64,000 nucleotides of DNA from a bacterium (GTDB lineage: Bacteria > Zhuqueibacterota > QNDG01 > JAFGCO01): assembly GCA_016930535.1 (NCBI GenBank), contig JAFGGN010000046.1, forward strand, positions 62,001-126,000. Reading direction: 5' to 3'. Positions 16,177 to 24,681 of this stretch are shown here, piece after piece (the first letter of the stretch is position 1; each line of letters opens with the position of its first letter). The translations under genes and the position numbers were made by a program. The notes under the pieces are model-generated. The model ran no database searches, was not told the DNA's origin, and saw only the letters and a program-made list of their open reading frames with translations.

Positions 16177-17379
16177 ATGATGAAAAAACCGTTGAGTCAA
16201 TTCATCCGGCACTATTATTTATACCGGTTCCTCTGCGATCTGGCCCCGGTCTATGCAGTCTATGTGCTTTTATTCAAATTGAGGGGACTGTCCACATCCG
16301 AAATATCCTGGCTTCTGGCCCTGTGGTGTTTATTCGTCGTCCTGTTCGAGGTTCCCACGGGCATGCTGGCGGACAAATGGAACCGTAAACACATGATCGC
16401 ACTCGGTCTGTTTTTTAAAGCTGCAGGTTTTCTCATCTGGGCCTTTGCTGCCAATTTTGCATTTTTCGCACTGGGATTTCTCTTGTGGGGCATTCAGGAA
16501 ACCTTTTCTTCCGGCACACAGGAGGCCCTGCTGCACGACAATCTGAAAAAACACGGCCGGGACAGCGACTATATGAAAATCGCCGGCAGGAGCCACTTTT
16601 TTTCTAAAACCGGTGCCGGAATCGCATTGCTCACAGGCGGCTGGCTGGCCTGTGTCAGCGAACGGGGGGTCGCTTATATATCCTCGGCCGTTATGCTTCT
16701 GGGCATTCTGCCCGTACTTGCATTCCCAGGAGAAGATGTCCGTCAAACCCTTCACGGCCAAACCCATTTAAGGATCATATGGAACGCACTCAGGGAATCA
16801 GCCGGAAACCGGGCGGTTCTCCGGCTGCTGATTTATGCGGCCGCCATACTCGGAATTATCGGAACCGTCGAGGAATTTATCCAGCTTTATCTGGACTGGC
16901 TCGACTTTCCACTGGTGTTATTCGGCGCAGGTCTCGTATTTATCATGGTGATGCAGGCTTTCGGCAACCGGGTGGCTTATCGGTTCGATAAAAGAAAACG
17001 CTCCATACATGATCTGGACATGCTTTCCCTCATTGCAGGGATTTGTCTGCTCCTGTCCGCCTTTTTCCGGAGCATGTGGATGATCCCGGTTTTTGCATGT
17101 GCCTTTTTCATCGCGGGAATCGTCGAAGTACTGATTGAAAGCAGAATGCAGAATGAAATCGTACTGGAACAGCGGGCCACCATGATGTCCATGATGTCGC
17201 TTGTCATGAATCTTTCCGTTATTCCGCTTATCCTCCTTTTAGGGCTGATTTCAAAAAATCGGGATCTCGCCTGGGGATTCGGATTGTTCGGTTCGCTCAT
17301 GATCCTGTTCAGCCTGGGAGCCCTGCTGGTGTTTGCCCTTCCTTTCAGGAAAACCGGGGCAGCTCCACGGATACGGTGA
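16177..17379 (+). CDS. Major facilitator superfamily (MFS) transporter
   Basis: A 400-residue transporter with about 12 membrane helices; the loop FEVPTGMLADKWNRKHMIAL (about residues 60-80) carries the MFS motif A pattern between helices 2 and 3. The substrate is not evident; drug or small-metabolite efflux is possible. A TTG at 16138 is in frame but coincides with the -35 box of a good promoter, so the start is one of the two ATGs at 16177/16180; no Shine-Dalgarno sequence precedes them. The 3' end overlaps the 3' end of the convergent histidine kinase gene by 35 bases. Confidence 0.85.
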   Translation: MMKKPLSQFIRHYYLYRFLCDLAPVYAVYVLLFKLRGLSTSEISWLLALWCLFVVLFEVPTGMLADKWNRKHMIALGLFFKAAGFLIWAFAANFAFFALGFLLWGIQETFSSGTQEALLHDNLKKHGRDSDYMKIAGRSHFFSKTGAGIALLTGGWLACVSERGVAYISSAVMLLGILPVLAFPGEDVRQTLHGQTHLRIIWNALRESAGNRAVLRLLIYAAAILGIIGTVEEFIQLYLDWLDFPLVLFGAGLVFIMVMQAFGNRVAYRFDKRKRSIHDLDMLSLIAGICLLLSAFFRSMWMIPVFACAFFIAGIVEVLIESRMQNEIVLEQRATMMSMMSLVMNLSVIPLILLLGLISKNRDLAWGFGLFGSLMILFSLGALLVFALPFRKTGAAPRIR

Positions 17380-18637
17380 CACCGTTTCCTGTTTCATTAT
17401 TCCGGATACTGATTTCACCGCCGTGCGCATTCACGATCTTCCGGCACAGGTGAAGCCCCAGCCCGTAACCGCCGATGGTTTTCGATCGCGAGCGGTCCGC
17501 CCGGTAAAACGGTTCAAAAAGGTAGGGGATCTGATCCTCGGGGATGCCGATGCCATCGTCCCGGACCCGGACCATGACCCTGTCCGCCTGCACTGTCACG
17601 GACACGGACACCGGTTCACTTTCCTTCCTGGAAAACTTGAAAGCATTTTCAAAAACATTTTTCATCACAAGACGGATCCGTTCCGGGTCCAGACTGAGAA
17701 TCACGGATTCCGGACGAACCTGCATCCGGAATCCGGGCGGCCGGTCCTGAAATTCCTTCATCACATCCCGGATTAATGCGACAAGATCCGTATCCGTTTT
17801 TCGCAGCCGCCCGTGTTCCGTATCCAGCCTTTCGGTTTCCAGTATCTCTGAAAGCATGGTCTCGATTTCTGCGATATCGCCAAGAATGGCCGACTTCTTT
17901 TCACTTTCCCCGGTCAGTTCAAGAGCCACCTTGATCCGTGTCAGAGGGGACCGCAATTCATGACTGACGTCCAGAAGAAGCTGATCCCTTGATTTCAGCA
18001 TGTCCCTGATTCTCCGGACCATGCTGTTGAAGGATTCAGTCAGCCGGCCCAGTTCATCCTCGCGTTCCCCGCGAATCGTGACTTCCAGATTTCCCGCACC
18101 GATTTCGTCCACACCTTTCTTCAGCCACCGGATGGGACGCAGAATGCGGCGTATATAGGCATGCGCGCCCAGAAAAATAACGGTCACGATCACGAACATC
18201 CCAAGGATCATTTGCCGGTGCATATTGCCGAAGGGACCGAAACGCCAGATCAGGGTCAACCGGCTGCCATCCCCGTTCTCGAGGACCACGGGCTGCCGCC
18301 ACCGGCCCGTGGGTGTCCACATTCTCGATTTTCTCGGCATGACGGAGTGACTCGCCCAAGTGAGCGAATCACTGTCATACTGAATATAGACATCGTAGGT
18401 CCGCGACAACGCTCCCGCCAGGACCGTATCCGGCGGGGATCCGATATCCCGGGCCATATAGACAGCATAATTCCGGATATTGGATTCGACGGCCTTTTTG
18501 GAGCCGCTTCTGAACATAAGTCCGAAGACCCCGCCGACCACCAGGTGAATCAATCCCATGGTGGCCAGCAGGACAAAGAGCAGTCTCAGAAATATTGAAT
18601 GATGTTTTTTTACATTTTTCCTATGAAACCGGTTCAT
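17345..18637 (-). CDS. Two-component sensor histidine kinase with HAMP domain
   Basis: A 430-residue membrane kinase: helix near 14-40, a periplasmic region of about 110 residues, a second helix near 143-165, HAMP linker (RRILRPIRWLKKGVDEIGAG), HisKA box LLLDVSHELRSPLTRI with the phosphorylated His at about 226, and an ATP-binding domain with N (MKNVFENAFKFS), G1 (RDDGIGIP), F and G2 (GYGLGLHL) boxes. It resembles the CpxA/BaeS/EnvZ class. Three ATGs in a row overlap the end of the response-regulator gene; the third (18637) is best spaced from GGAG. It is the last gene of an operon with a Spy/CpxP-like protein, a TonB-dependent receptor and the regulator, so envelope stress or metal sensing is the likely signal. 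Confidence 0.92.
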   Translation of the reverse strand: MNRFHRKNVKKHHSIFLRLLFVLLATMGLIHLVVGGVFGLMFRSGSKKAVESNIRNYAVYMARDIGSPPDTVLAGALSRTYDVYIQYDSDSLTWASHSVMPRKSRMWTPTGRWRQPVVLENGDGSRLTLIWRFGPFGNMHRQMILGMFVIVTVIFLGAHAYIRRILRPIRWLKKGVDEIGAGNLEVTIRGEREDELGRLTESFNSMVRRIRDMLKSRDQLLLDVSHELRSPLTRIKVALELTGESEKKSAILGDIAEIETMLSEILETERLDTEHGRLRKTDTDLVALIRDVMKEFQDRPPGFRMQVRPESVILSLDPERIRLVMKNVFENAFKFSRKESEPVSVSVTVQADRVMVRVRDDGIGIPEDQIPYLFEPFYRADRSRSKTIGGYGLGLHLCRKIVNAHGGEISIRNNETGNGVTVSVELPRFS

Positions 18638-19316
18638 CATCATCTCCGATGAACTTGTATCCGGATCCGTGAATGGTTCTGATCCAGTGGGGATTTCTGG
18701 GATCGTCATTCAATTTATGCCTCAGCCGGCTGATGAGCACATCGACGGACCGGTCGAAGGCGCTCCACTCCAGCCCCCGCAGGGCATCCATGATCCGGTC
18801 TCTTGAAAGCACCCTGCCGCGATACCGGATAAAAACGGCAAGCAGATTGAATTCCAGCGTAGTCAGCAAAACCGGCTCGCCTTTCAGAATCACGGTCTGC
18901 TGATCCATATTCACGATCAGGCCGCCCACACGGACGACATCGTCACGGGAAGCCTGGCGCCGCAGGATCGCCTGAATACGCGCCACCAGTTCCCTGGGCT
19001 CGAAGGGTTTGGGCAGATAATCATCCGCGCCCATTTCCAGACCCACGATGCGGTCCGTGACATCCCCTCTCGCTGTCAGCATGATCACGGGTACATGGCA
19101 ATCCTTCCGGATTTCACGGCATACCTCGAATCCGTCCATGTCCGGGAGCATGACATCCAGAATCACGAGATCAGGACATTGCCTGCGGATGCGCTGCAAT
19201 CCTTCTCCCGGTGACAGGACCGATTCGGTCTCGTAACCGAATTGGCCCAGATATTCCCTGAGAAGCGCATTCAGTTTTTCATCATCATCGATGATGAGAA
19301 TCCGTCCGTTCGTCAT
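18621..19316 (-). CDS. OmpR/PhoB family response regulator
   Basis: A 231-residue regulator. The receiver domain (1-115) has the acidic pocket IIDDDE (9-13), phosphoacceptor Asp 54 in VILDVMLPDMDGFEV, Thr in MLTARG and Lys in LPKPFEP; the C-terminal winged helix (about 130-225) ends in IRTIHGSGYKFIG. It pairs with the kinase whose start codon overlaps its 3' end. ATG 19316 gives the usual N-terminus (MTNGRILIID); an ATG at 19334 would add six residues. It probably binds the tandem repeats at 22231-22250 and controls its own operon, by analogy with CpxR. Confidence 0.92.
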   Translation of the reverse strand: MTNGRILIIDDDEKLNALLREYLGQFGYETESVLSPGEGLQRIRRQCPDLVILDVMLPDMDGFEVCREIRKDCHVPVIMLTARGDVTDRIVGLEMGADDYLPKPFEPRELVARIQAILRRQASRDDVVRVGGLIVNMDQQTVILKGEPVLLTTLEFNLLAVFIRYRGRVLSRDRIMDALRGLEWSAFDRSVDVLISRLRHKLNDDPRNPHWIRTIHGSGYKFIGDDDEPVS

Positions 19317-19354
19317 ATGCTTCAATATAATCATTTTCAGTGTAAGCGCAATGT

Positions 19355-21598
19355 TTAAAACTGCGCGTTGAAGCCCAGCATGGGCATAATCGGGAAATCG
19401 GCCACGGTTTTACGGACAGGCGTGCCGGCCGCATCGCATTCATAGTAATAGTCCAGCACGTTTTCCCTGTTCAGCAGGTTCCAGACTTCAAGGTACATGT
19501 TCAGGGTCCATCCGGAAAACCTGAACGAACGGTCCACACGCACATCGAGTGTCTGATAATCGGGAAACCGTGCCGCATTTTTTTCACCCTCGACCACGAA
19601 CCATTCGCCGAACAGTTGTGTGCTCCCGTTCACGGGTGTGCAGGGATTTCCCGAAGCCGCCTGCGCCTTGATGCCCAGCCGCCATTTTTCGGACATCTGC
19701 CAGACACCCATGGCTATCAGATTGTGCCTCCTGTCATAATCGAAGTAAAATTCAGGATCATCCGGCCCCTCTTTCCGTTTTGATTCGGACCAGGTGTAGG
19801 CGACACTGGCCATCAAATTCCGGCTCATTTTTTTCTGCAGCGTGATTTCCACTCCCCTGGAGAAACCCGAACCGTCATTCGTGATCACATTGGTCGTGTC
19901 ATTGGTTGAAAAACACCGTTCGAGATCTTTGGTGTACAGTTCCATGACGACTCGCATATCCGGAGACAGGCGATGTTCGATTCCCATGATCCTATGCTCG
20001 GCCTTGCTGCTCTTCAGCGCGAGATTGCGGCCATCCCTTGAAAATGCCAGGGCCGAGGGTGCCTGATGATATATTCCCCACGACGCATTCAGTGTCGTCC
20101 TGCCGGTCAGATGGAATCCCATCCCCAGACGCGGGCTCAGATAGGATTCTCCTGTCAGATCATGCGTATCGAAGCGCAAGCCCGGATTCAGCGTGAGCCG
20201 GGCGGAAGGACGGACCGATGCCTGCACAAAGGCGCCTTTCTGCAGTGTGACCGGCAATTGATAGATCCGCCTGTAAGCCGGTATCACAAATCCTGTCTGC
20301 AGCGTATCGGCTTCGCGCCAGCGGTCATAATCGGATGAGATCCGTTTGATATAGGCGCCTGTCTTAAGCATGATCCAGTCCGCTGCCCTGTACGAAATCT
20401 GACTCTTCAACTGCATATTCTGTGTCAGGTTGTCATCGCCGTTCAGATCCGGATTCACGGCATAGCCGATCTTGGATTCATTGCCGTTGCCCGTCCATTC
20501 CAGCGTGGTCATGGCAAAGCCACGGTCATTGAAAAGATAACGCCAGTTGAGTCCCACCGCGCTTCCATAATCGTTCCAGGTCATTCTGTCGAATTTTCTG
20601 GCCAGATCGCCATGGTCCTCCATTTTTTCACGCCGTTCCGCATCGTCCAGATAGTAAAATCCGATCAGGGACAACTGATGCCCAGTCGCGGGCTGCCAGG
20701 TGACTTTGCCCAGCATGTCCCAGTACCGGGGCTGTACGGACCGTCCCATCATTTTCGTAAAAAGATCGAATACACCCCGGCGCACGGTAAGTACCATATT
20801 CGTATTCCCGGAAAGCGGGCCGTCCATGAACGCATTGAAGCCGGCCATGCTCAGATTGATATCGTGATTGAACTGGGTCCGGTTTCCGTCTTTGATCTTC
20901 AGTTCAAAGACCGAGGAAAGCCTGTCCCCGTATTCCGCGGGAAACCCGCCGGTCAGAAACTCCACATTCCTGATCATGGCCGGATCCACGATGCTGATCA
21001 CACCCATGGACATGTCCTCCCGCGAAAAATGGAGGGGACTCGAAATCTCGATTCCATCCAGCAGGGTCAGGTTCTCGTTTCTGTCTCCGCCCCTCACAAT
21101 CAGGTTGGCGCTTTTCGAGCCTGTCGTTCCCACGCCGGGGATACTTTTCAGCATACGGAACACATCCTCGGCCGAACCGGGTGATGACCGTATCTCACGG
21201 GAAGAAAAATCATACCCGCTCATCAGGGCATCCGAAGATTGATTGAAATAGGAATCCGTCACACTGACGGATTCTGTATGAATGGCCTGTGCCGAAAGTT
21301 CAAAATGAACCTGTGTGACCCTGTGCATTTCCACGGTAATTTCCGGTTTAAGTACTATCCCGTAACCGATCATGGACGCCTCGAGCGTGTATCGTCCGGC
21401 TGCGATATGATCGATCACGAATTCTCCGTTCCGGTCCGCTGCGGCACCCAGCTTCGATCCCTTAATCATGATATTGCATCCTGATAAAGGGTATCCTGTT
21501 GCCGCATCGGTGACTGTGCCCTCTATGGTTCCCTGCCTGGCCATGACCATCAGATTCAAGCATAACAGGCACAAGCCTGCTCTGGATATTTGTTTCAC
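19355..21598 (-). CDS. TonB-dependent receptor with carboxypeptidase-regulatory-like N-terminal domain
   Basis: A 747-residue outer-membrane receptor. A signal peptide (KQISRAGLCLLCLNLMVMAR) is followed by a carboxypeptidase-regulatory-like domain (about 23-100; GTIEGTVTDAATGYPLSGC), a plug domain (about 120-230; RMLKSIPGVGTTGSKSANLI and RGGDRNENLTLLDGIEI) and a strand-rich barrel ending in MPMLGFNAQF. It imports a large or scarce ligand using TonB energy; substrate not evident. The start is GTG at 21598, with AGGAGG upstream; the frame can be extended to 21679 but that would run through the ribosome-binding site. It sits between the Spy/CpxP-like gene and the two-component genes, an unusual place that suggests metal or siderophore uptake or a signal-transducing role. 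Confidence 0.9.
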   Translation of the reverse strand: MKQISRAGLCLLCLNLMVMARQGTIEGTVTDAATGYPLSGCNIMIKGSKLGAAADRNGEFVIDHIAAGRYTLEASMIGYGIVLKPEITVEMHRVTQVHFELSAQAIHTESVSVTDSYFNQSSDALMSGYDFSSREIRSSPGSAEDVFRMLKSIPGVGTTGSKSANLIVRGGDRNENLTLLDGIEISSPLHFSREDMSMGVISIVDPAMIRNVEFLTGGFPAEYGDRLSSVFELKIKDGNRTQFNHDINLSMAGFNAFMDGPLSGNTNMVLTVRRGVFDLFTKMMGRSVQPRYWDMLGKVTWQPATGHQLSLIGFYYLDDAERREKMEDHGDLARKFDRMTWNDYGSAVGLNWRYLFNDRGFAMTTLEWTGNGNESKIGYAVNPDLNGDDNLTQNMQLKSQISYRAADWIMLKTGAYIKRISSDYDRWREADTLQTGFVIPAYRRIYQLPVTLQKGAFVQASVRPSARLTLNPGLRFDTHDLTGESYLSPRLGMGFHLTGRTTLNASWGIYHQAPSALAFSRDGRNLALKSSKAEHRIMGIEHRLSPDMRVVMELYTKDLERCFSTNDTTNVITNDGSGFSRGVEITLQKKMSRNLMASVAYTWSESKRKEGPDDPEFYFDYDRRHNLIAMGVWQMSEKWRLGIKAQAASGNPCTPVNGSTQLFGEWFVVEGEKNAARFPDYQTLDVRVDRSFRFSGWTLNMYLEVWNLLNRENVLDYYYECDAAGTPVRKTVADFPIMPMLGFNAQF

Positions 21599-21660
21599 CT
21601 GAAATCCTCCTGTAATATGTTTATAAAAGGGCGGAAGGGCCAAAACCCTTCCGCCGTACT

Positions 21661-22128
21661 CTAATTCCGGCAACGCCATTTTGCCCGCTCATAATGCTTT
21701 CTGATGAGTCCGGCCAGTTTCTGTTTCTGCCCGGAAGTCAGCGATCCGTGAAATTCTGAAATCCGGCCGAGCATATACGGGTGGATTTCCCGGATGTCCG
21801 TCCATTTTTTTTGAAACAGTTCGTTCAGCGCCTTTTCATCCAGCGAATCGCTTTCAACCTGCACGAGCACTTGTCGCATGATCTCTTCCCGGTCCGCACA
21901 GAGCGAGTCATGCTTCGCCTTCATATCCGTCAGTACCCCGTCGAGTTTCTTTTTCTGTTCATCCGTCAGATTCAGTTTGCCTGAAATTCTGCGAACCATC
22001 AATTTCTGAAAATTTCTCCGGGACCAGGAGTGACGATGATGCATGATGAAAAAATGCCTTCTGTGATGGGACCATATTGCGAGAATAATGAACAGGATCC
22101 CGGCGAACAGGAACAGTTTGTGAATCAT
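21661..22128 (-). CDS. Spy/CpxP-like periplasmic protein (LTXXQ motifs)
   Basis: A 155-residue protein with an N-terminal helix (IHKLFLFAGILFIILAIW), a His-rich linker (HHRRHFFIMHHRHSW) and a helical domain with LNLTDEQKKKL and LTSGQKQKL, the paired LTxxQ motifs of Spy/CpxP and of periplasmic heavy-metal sensors. CpxP and Spy bind misfolded proteins or dampen the CpxA kinase; the His cluster could bind metal. It is uncleaved or anchored by its helix. AGAAAGGAG precedes the ATG. It is the first gene of the operon continuing into the receptor, regulator and kinase, as in CpxP/CpxR-A-like or metal-responsive systems. Confidence 0.8.
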   Translation of the reverse strand: MIHKLFLFAGILFIILAIWSHHRRHFFIMHHRHSWSRRNFQKLMVRRISGKLNLTDEQKKKLDGVLTDMKAKHDSLCADREEIMRQVLVQVESDSLDEKALNELFQKKWTDIREIHPYMLGRISEFHGSLTSGQKQKLAGLIRKHYERAKWRCRN

Positions 22129-22210
22129 GATATTTCTCCTTTCTTTTTGATTGATAAATTTCTTATCTTGATTTAAAGACCCTCATTGTCAGTAAAAAAA
22201 TAAGCGGACC

Positions 22211-22250
22211 GTGTTACACTGTTTTGTCAGATTTGTAACAATTTGTAACA
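22211..22250. promoter_or_regulatory. Tandem 10-bp direct repeat, probable response-regulator operator
   Basis: ATTTGTAACA occurs twice without a gap (22231-22240 and 22241-22250), and a third copy of the TGTAACA core lies inverted at 22212-22218. Head-to-tail repeats at one helical turn are typical for OmpR-family dimers. The site lies between the divergent Spy-TonB receptor-two-component operon and the Omp85-TPR genes, so it could control both. Confidence 0.6.
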
Positions 22251-22338
22251 GAGGAAATCGCCCCGCATCACGGTCTGAGGGCAAAATTGAAATTCTCCGG
22301 GAAATTGCCGTAATCCGCTTCAACTCAAGGGGCCGACA

Positions 22339-23418
22339 ATGCATGTTTCAAAATGGCAGCTGTTTGTTCTTCTGACGATACATGCGGCCATTATCGCTCA
22401 GCCTGCCGGTGCGGACAGCAGCCGGGCGCACACCGAATACGGCGTTTACCCGGTTCTCTATTATTCTCCGGAAACGCGATGGGCATACGGCGCGGCCATG
22501 ACGATACTGAGGCGCAGCAATCCTGACGAAAGGCCTTCCACCTGGATACCCATGCTCGTCTATACGCAGAACAAGCAGATCATCGCCAGGATCAACGCAG
22601 ACCTGTATCAGCGGGATGAGACATGGCACACCGATCTCTGGTTCGGTTATTACGATTTTCCGGATCAGTTTTACGGGATCGGCAATCAGGTCAAAAAGGA
22701 GGACAAGGAAAAGTACCGGGCCAAACGGCTGGTTCTGCAGCTCGGCCCCAAATTCCGGTTCAGGCCCGGACTGTACATTGGCGCGAAATACGAATTCATG
22801 TATCAGCGTTTGAACGAGCTGGAGCCTGAAGGCCTGCTTGTGCTGGGACAGATCCCGGGCAGCAAAAAAGGAACCGCTTCGGGTCTGGGCGCATGCATGC
22901 ACTGCGACAACCGCGACGATGTCTATTTTCCCTCGAAGGGCCATTATCATCAATGCTTCCTGTTCTGGTTCGGATCCGCACTGGGCAGTGATTATGAATT
23001 CCGCCGCATGACCCTGGATTTAAGGCAGTATTTTCCGATACGTCCCGGCCAGTGCCTGGCCGTGCAATTCTACTCACAGATGATCACCGGAACGGCCCCT
23101 TTTCAATTACTGTCCAAACTGGGTGGCTCAAAAGTCATGCGCGGTTATTATGAGGGCCGGTACAGGGATAATCACGCAATGGCTTTTCAGAGCGAATACC
23201 GTTTCTTTTTTACGGACCGCCTCGGGGCGGTCCTGTTCGGCAGCTTCGGCGATGTTTCGGACCGCCTGGCCCATTTTCGGTTGAAGACCGTCAAGCTGAC
23301 GTACGGTTTCGGATTGCGTTTTGCCTTCATTCCGGGCGAAACAATGAACCTCCGTATGGATTTCGGATACGGGAAGGACACATCCGGCTTGTATATGGAA
23401 GTATCGGAAGCGTTTTAA
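22339..23418 (+). CDS. Omp85 (BamA/TamA C-terminal domain) family outer-membrane protein
   Basis: A 359-residue protein with a signal peptide (SKWQLFVLLTIHAAIIAQ) and then only the barrel part of Omp85 proteins: alternating strands, and the conserved region LGGSKVMRGYYEGRYRDN with the RGY motif of the barrel-lumen loop near residue 270, followed by AFQSEYRF. POTRA domains are missing, so it is not BamA or TamA but one of the short Omp85 relatives of unknown client. AAGGGG precedes the ATG. It is the first gene of a plus-strand pair with the TPR protein (16 nt apart), divergent from the envelope-stress operon and possibly under the same regulator. Confidence 0.82.
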   Translation: MHVSKWQLFVLLTIHAAIIAQPAGADSSRAHTEYGVYPVLYYSPETRWAYGAAMTILRRSNPDERPSTWIPMLVYTQNKQIIARINADLYQRDETWHTDLWFGYYDFPDQFYGIGNQVKKEDKEKYRAKRLVLQLGPKFRFRPGLYIGAKYEFMYQRLNELEPEGLLVLGQIPGSKKGTASGLGACMHCDNRDDVYFPSKGHYHQCFLFWFGSALGSDYEFRRMTLDLRQYFPIRPGQCLAVQFYSQMITGTAPFQLLSKLGGSKVMRGYYEGRYRDNHAMAFQSEYRFFFTDRLGAVLFGSFGDVSDRLAHFRLKTVKLTYGFGLRFAFIPGETMNLRMDFGYGKDTSGLYMEVSEAF

Positions 23419-23434
23419 ACAGAAAGGAATCGAC

Positions 23435-24229
23435 ATGTTGAAAAGCCGGTTTATCCTGATTTTCCTGTTGTCCGGACTTCTGTTTGGCCGGTCCAACCCC
23501 ATCCTCCAGGAAGCGGACAGCCTCTATGCCCTGCGTGCCTTCGGATTTCAGCCTGAAACCGGCCTGGTCGATTCCATCATGATCGACAGGGCCATACGTG
23601 CTTATGAGAAAGCCGTGAATGCATCGGACAGCTCAGAAAAACCGCCCGTGATTTGGAAACTCATGCAGTGTTTTTACTACAAGGGCAACTTTACCACGGC
23701 TGACAAGGAAATCAAAAAACAGCTGTTTCTCGAAGGCATACGCATCGGTGAGCGTGCGCTGAAGACATATCCGGATTCGCCCGGGCTCCATTTCTGGATG
23801 GGCATTTTATGGGGATACTGGTCCGAGCAGGTGGGATTGCTGACCGCCGGCAGAAAAGGTGTGGCCGGAAAAGTGCGTCATCACGCTGAAACACTGATCG
23901 GCATTCAGGATGATTTTGCGGAAGGCGGCGGATACCGGACATTGGGCCGCCTGCACGACCAGGCTCCGAAAATCCCGTTGATTCTCGGCTGGCCGTCCAA
24001 AGAAAAATCCATCGCCTATTTTGAAAAGGCCTATGCCATCAAACCGGACAACCTGTTCACGAAACAGTACTATGCGGAAGCCTTGTACGATCAGGGGCAA
24101 AAGGAAAGAGCCGTTCAAATGATGCGTGAAATTATCGCGCTGGATTCCACGGTTCACGGTATCGCCGAGGACGCCTTTATCAAGCGTGAAGCCCGCCATT
24201 TCCTCGAAGAACATGCCGAAAGCCTGTAA
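23435..24229 (+). CDS. Periplasmic TPR-repeat protein (TRAP transporter T-component-like)
   Basis: A 264-residue exported protein with a signal peptide (KSRFILIFLLSGLLFGRS) and helical repeats: SIMIDRAIRAYEKAVNAS, EIKKQLFLEGIRIGERALKTYP, LILGWPSKEKSIAYFEKAYAIKPDN and QGQKERAVQMMREIIALDS. The pattern resembles TatT-type periplasmic trimeric TPR proteins, here without TRAP transporter genes nearby, so it may act with the preceding Omp85 protein. AAAGGAAT precedes the ATG. A hairpin with eight T follows the stop codon. Confidence 0.72.
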   Translation: MLKSRFILIFLLSGLLFGRSNPILQEADSLYALRAFGFQPETGLVDSIMIDRAIRAYEKAVNASDSSEKPPVIWKLMQCFYYKGNFTTADKEIKKQLFLEGIRIGERALKTYPDSPGLHFWMGILWGYWSEQVGLLTAGRKGVAGKVRHHAETLIGIQDDFAEGGGYRTLGRLHDQAPKIPLILGWPSKEKSIAYFEKAYAIKPDNLFTKQYYAEALYDQGQKERAVQMMREIIALDSTVHGIAEDAFIKREARHFLEEHAESL

Positions 24230-24232
24230 CAA

Positions 24233-24273
24233 AACCAATCCGTCCTCCGTACATTGATTAGCTGGTTTTTTTT
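24233..24273 (+). terminator. Probable rho-independent terminator after the TPR gene
   Basis: AACCAATC (24233-24240) can pair with GATT and TGGTT (24256-24267) with a bulge, followed by a run of eight T at 24266-24273. The stem is imperfect. Confidence 0.45.
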
Positions 24274-24303
24274 AATCCCGATAAATGATGAGGAGGCCGG
24301 AGT

Positions 24304-24681
24304 ATGTTCAGGAAGCATGTTTCCGTTCTTGTATTGACTTGCCTTATTTCGATTGGCTGCGGATGCAGGAGTGCCATGGTCAGCGGAGGCCCGGTTGACC
24401 CTGAAACACTGACGGACGGTATTTACGAAGGCGCATATTCGCACGGTCCCAATTCCGCTCATGTACGAGTCACGATTCTGAACGGGAAAATCACGGCGGT
24501 GGAACTTCTTGAACATGACGCATGGAAGGGACACAAGGCGGATGACGTGATCCCCGGCCGTATTGTCGAAAACCAGTCGACCGCCGTGGATGCAGTGTCC
24601 GGAGCGACCAACAGCAGCCATGTCATCATGAATGCGGTCGAGGATGCCGTTCAAAAAGCGCCACGAAAGGAAGGCTCATGA
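24304..24681 (+). CDS. FMN-binding domain lipoprotein
   Basis: A 125-residue lipoprotein (LISIGC, Cys 19) with a single FMN-binding domain: TDGIYEGAYSHG (strand pair), VRVTILNGKITAVELLEHD and the flavinylation-type motif DAVSGATNSS, with the acceptor Thr at about 102. In RnfG/NqrC-like and related proteins this Thr is covalently loaded with FMN by ApbE; no ApbE is in the window. It probably carries electrons at the outer face of the membrane or outer membrane. AGGAGG lies 9 nt before the ATG. Its stop codon overlaps the start of the flavodoxin gene (ATGA), so the two are translated together. Confidence 0.85.
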   Translation: MFRKHVSVLVLTCLISIGCGCRSAMVSGGPVDPETLTDGIYEGAYSHGPNSAHVRVTILNGKITAVELLEHDAWKGHKADDVIPGRIVENQSTAVDAVSGATNSSHVIMNAVEDAVQKAPRKEGS

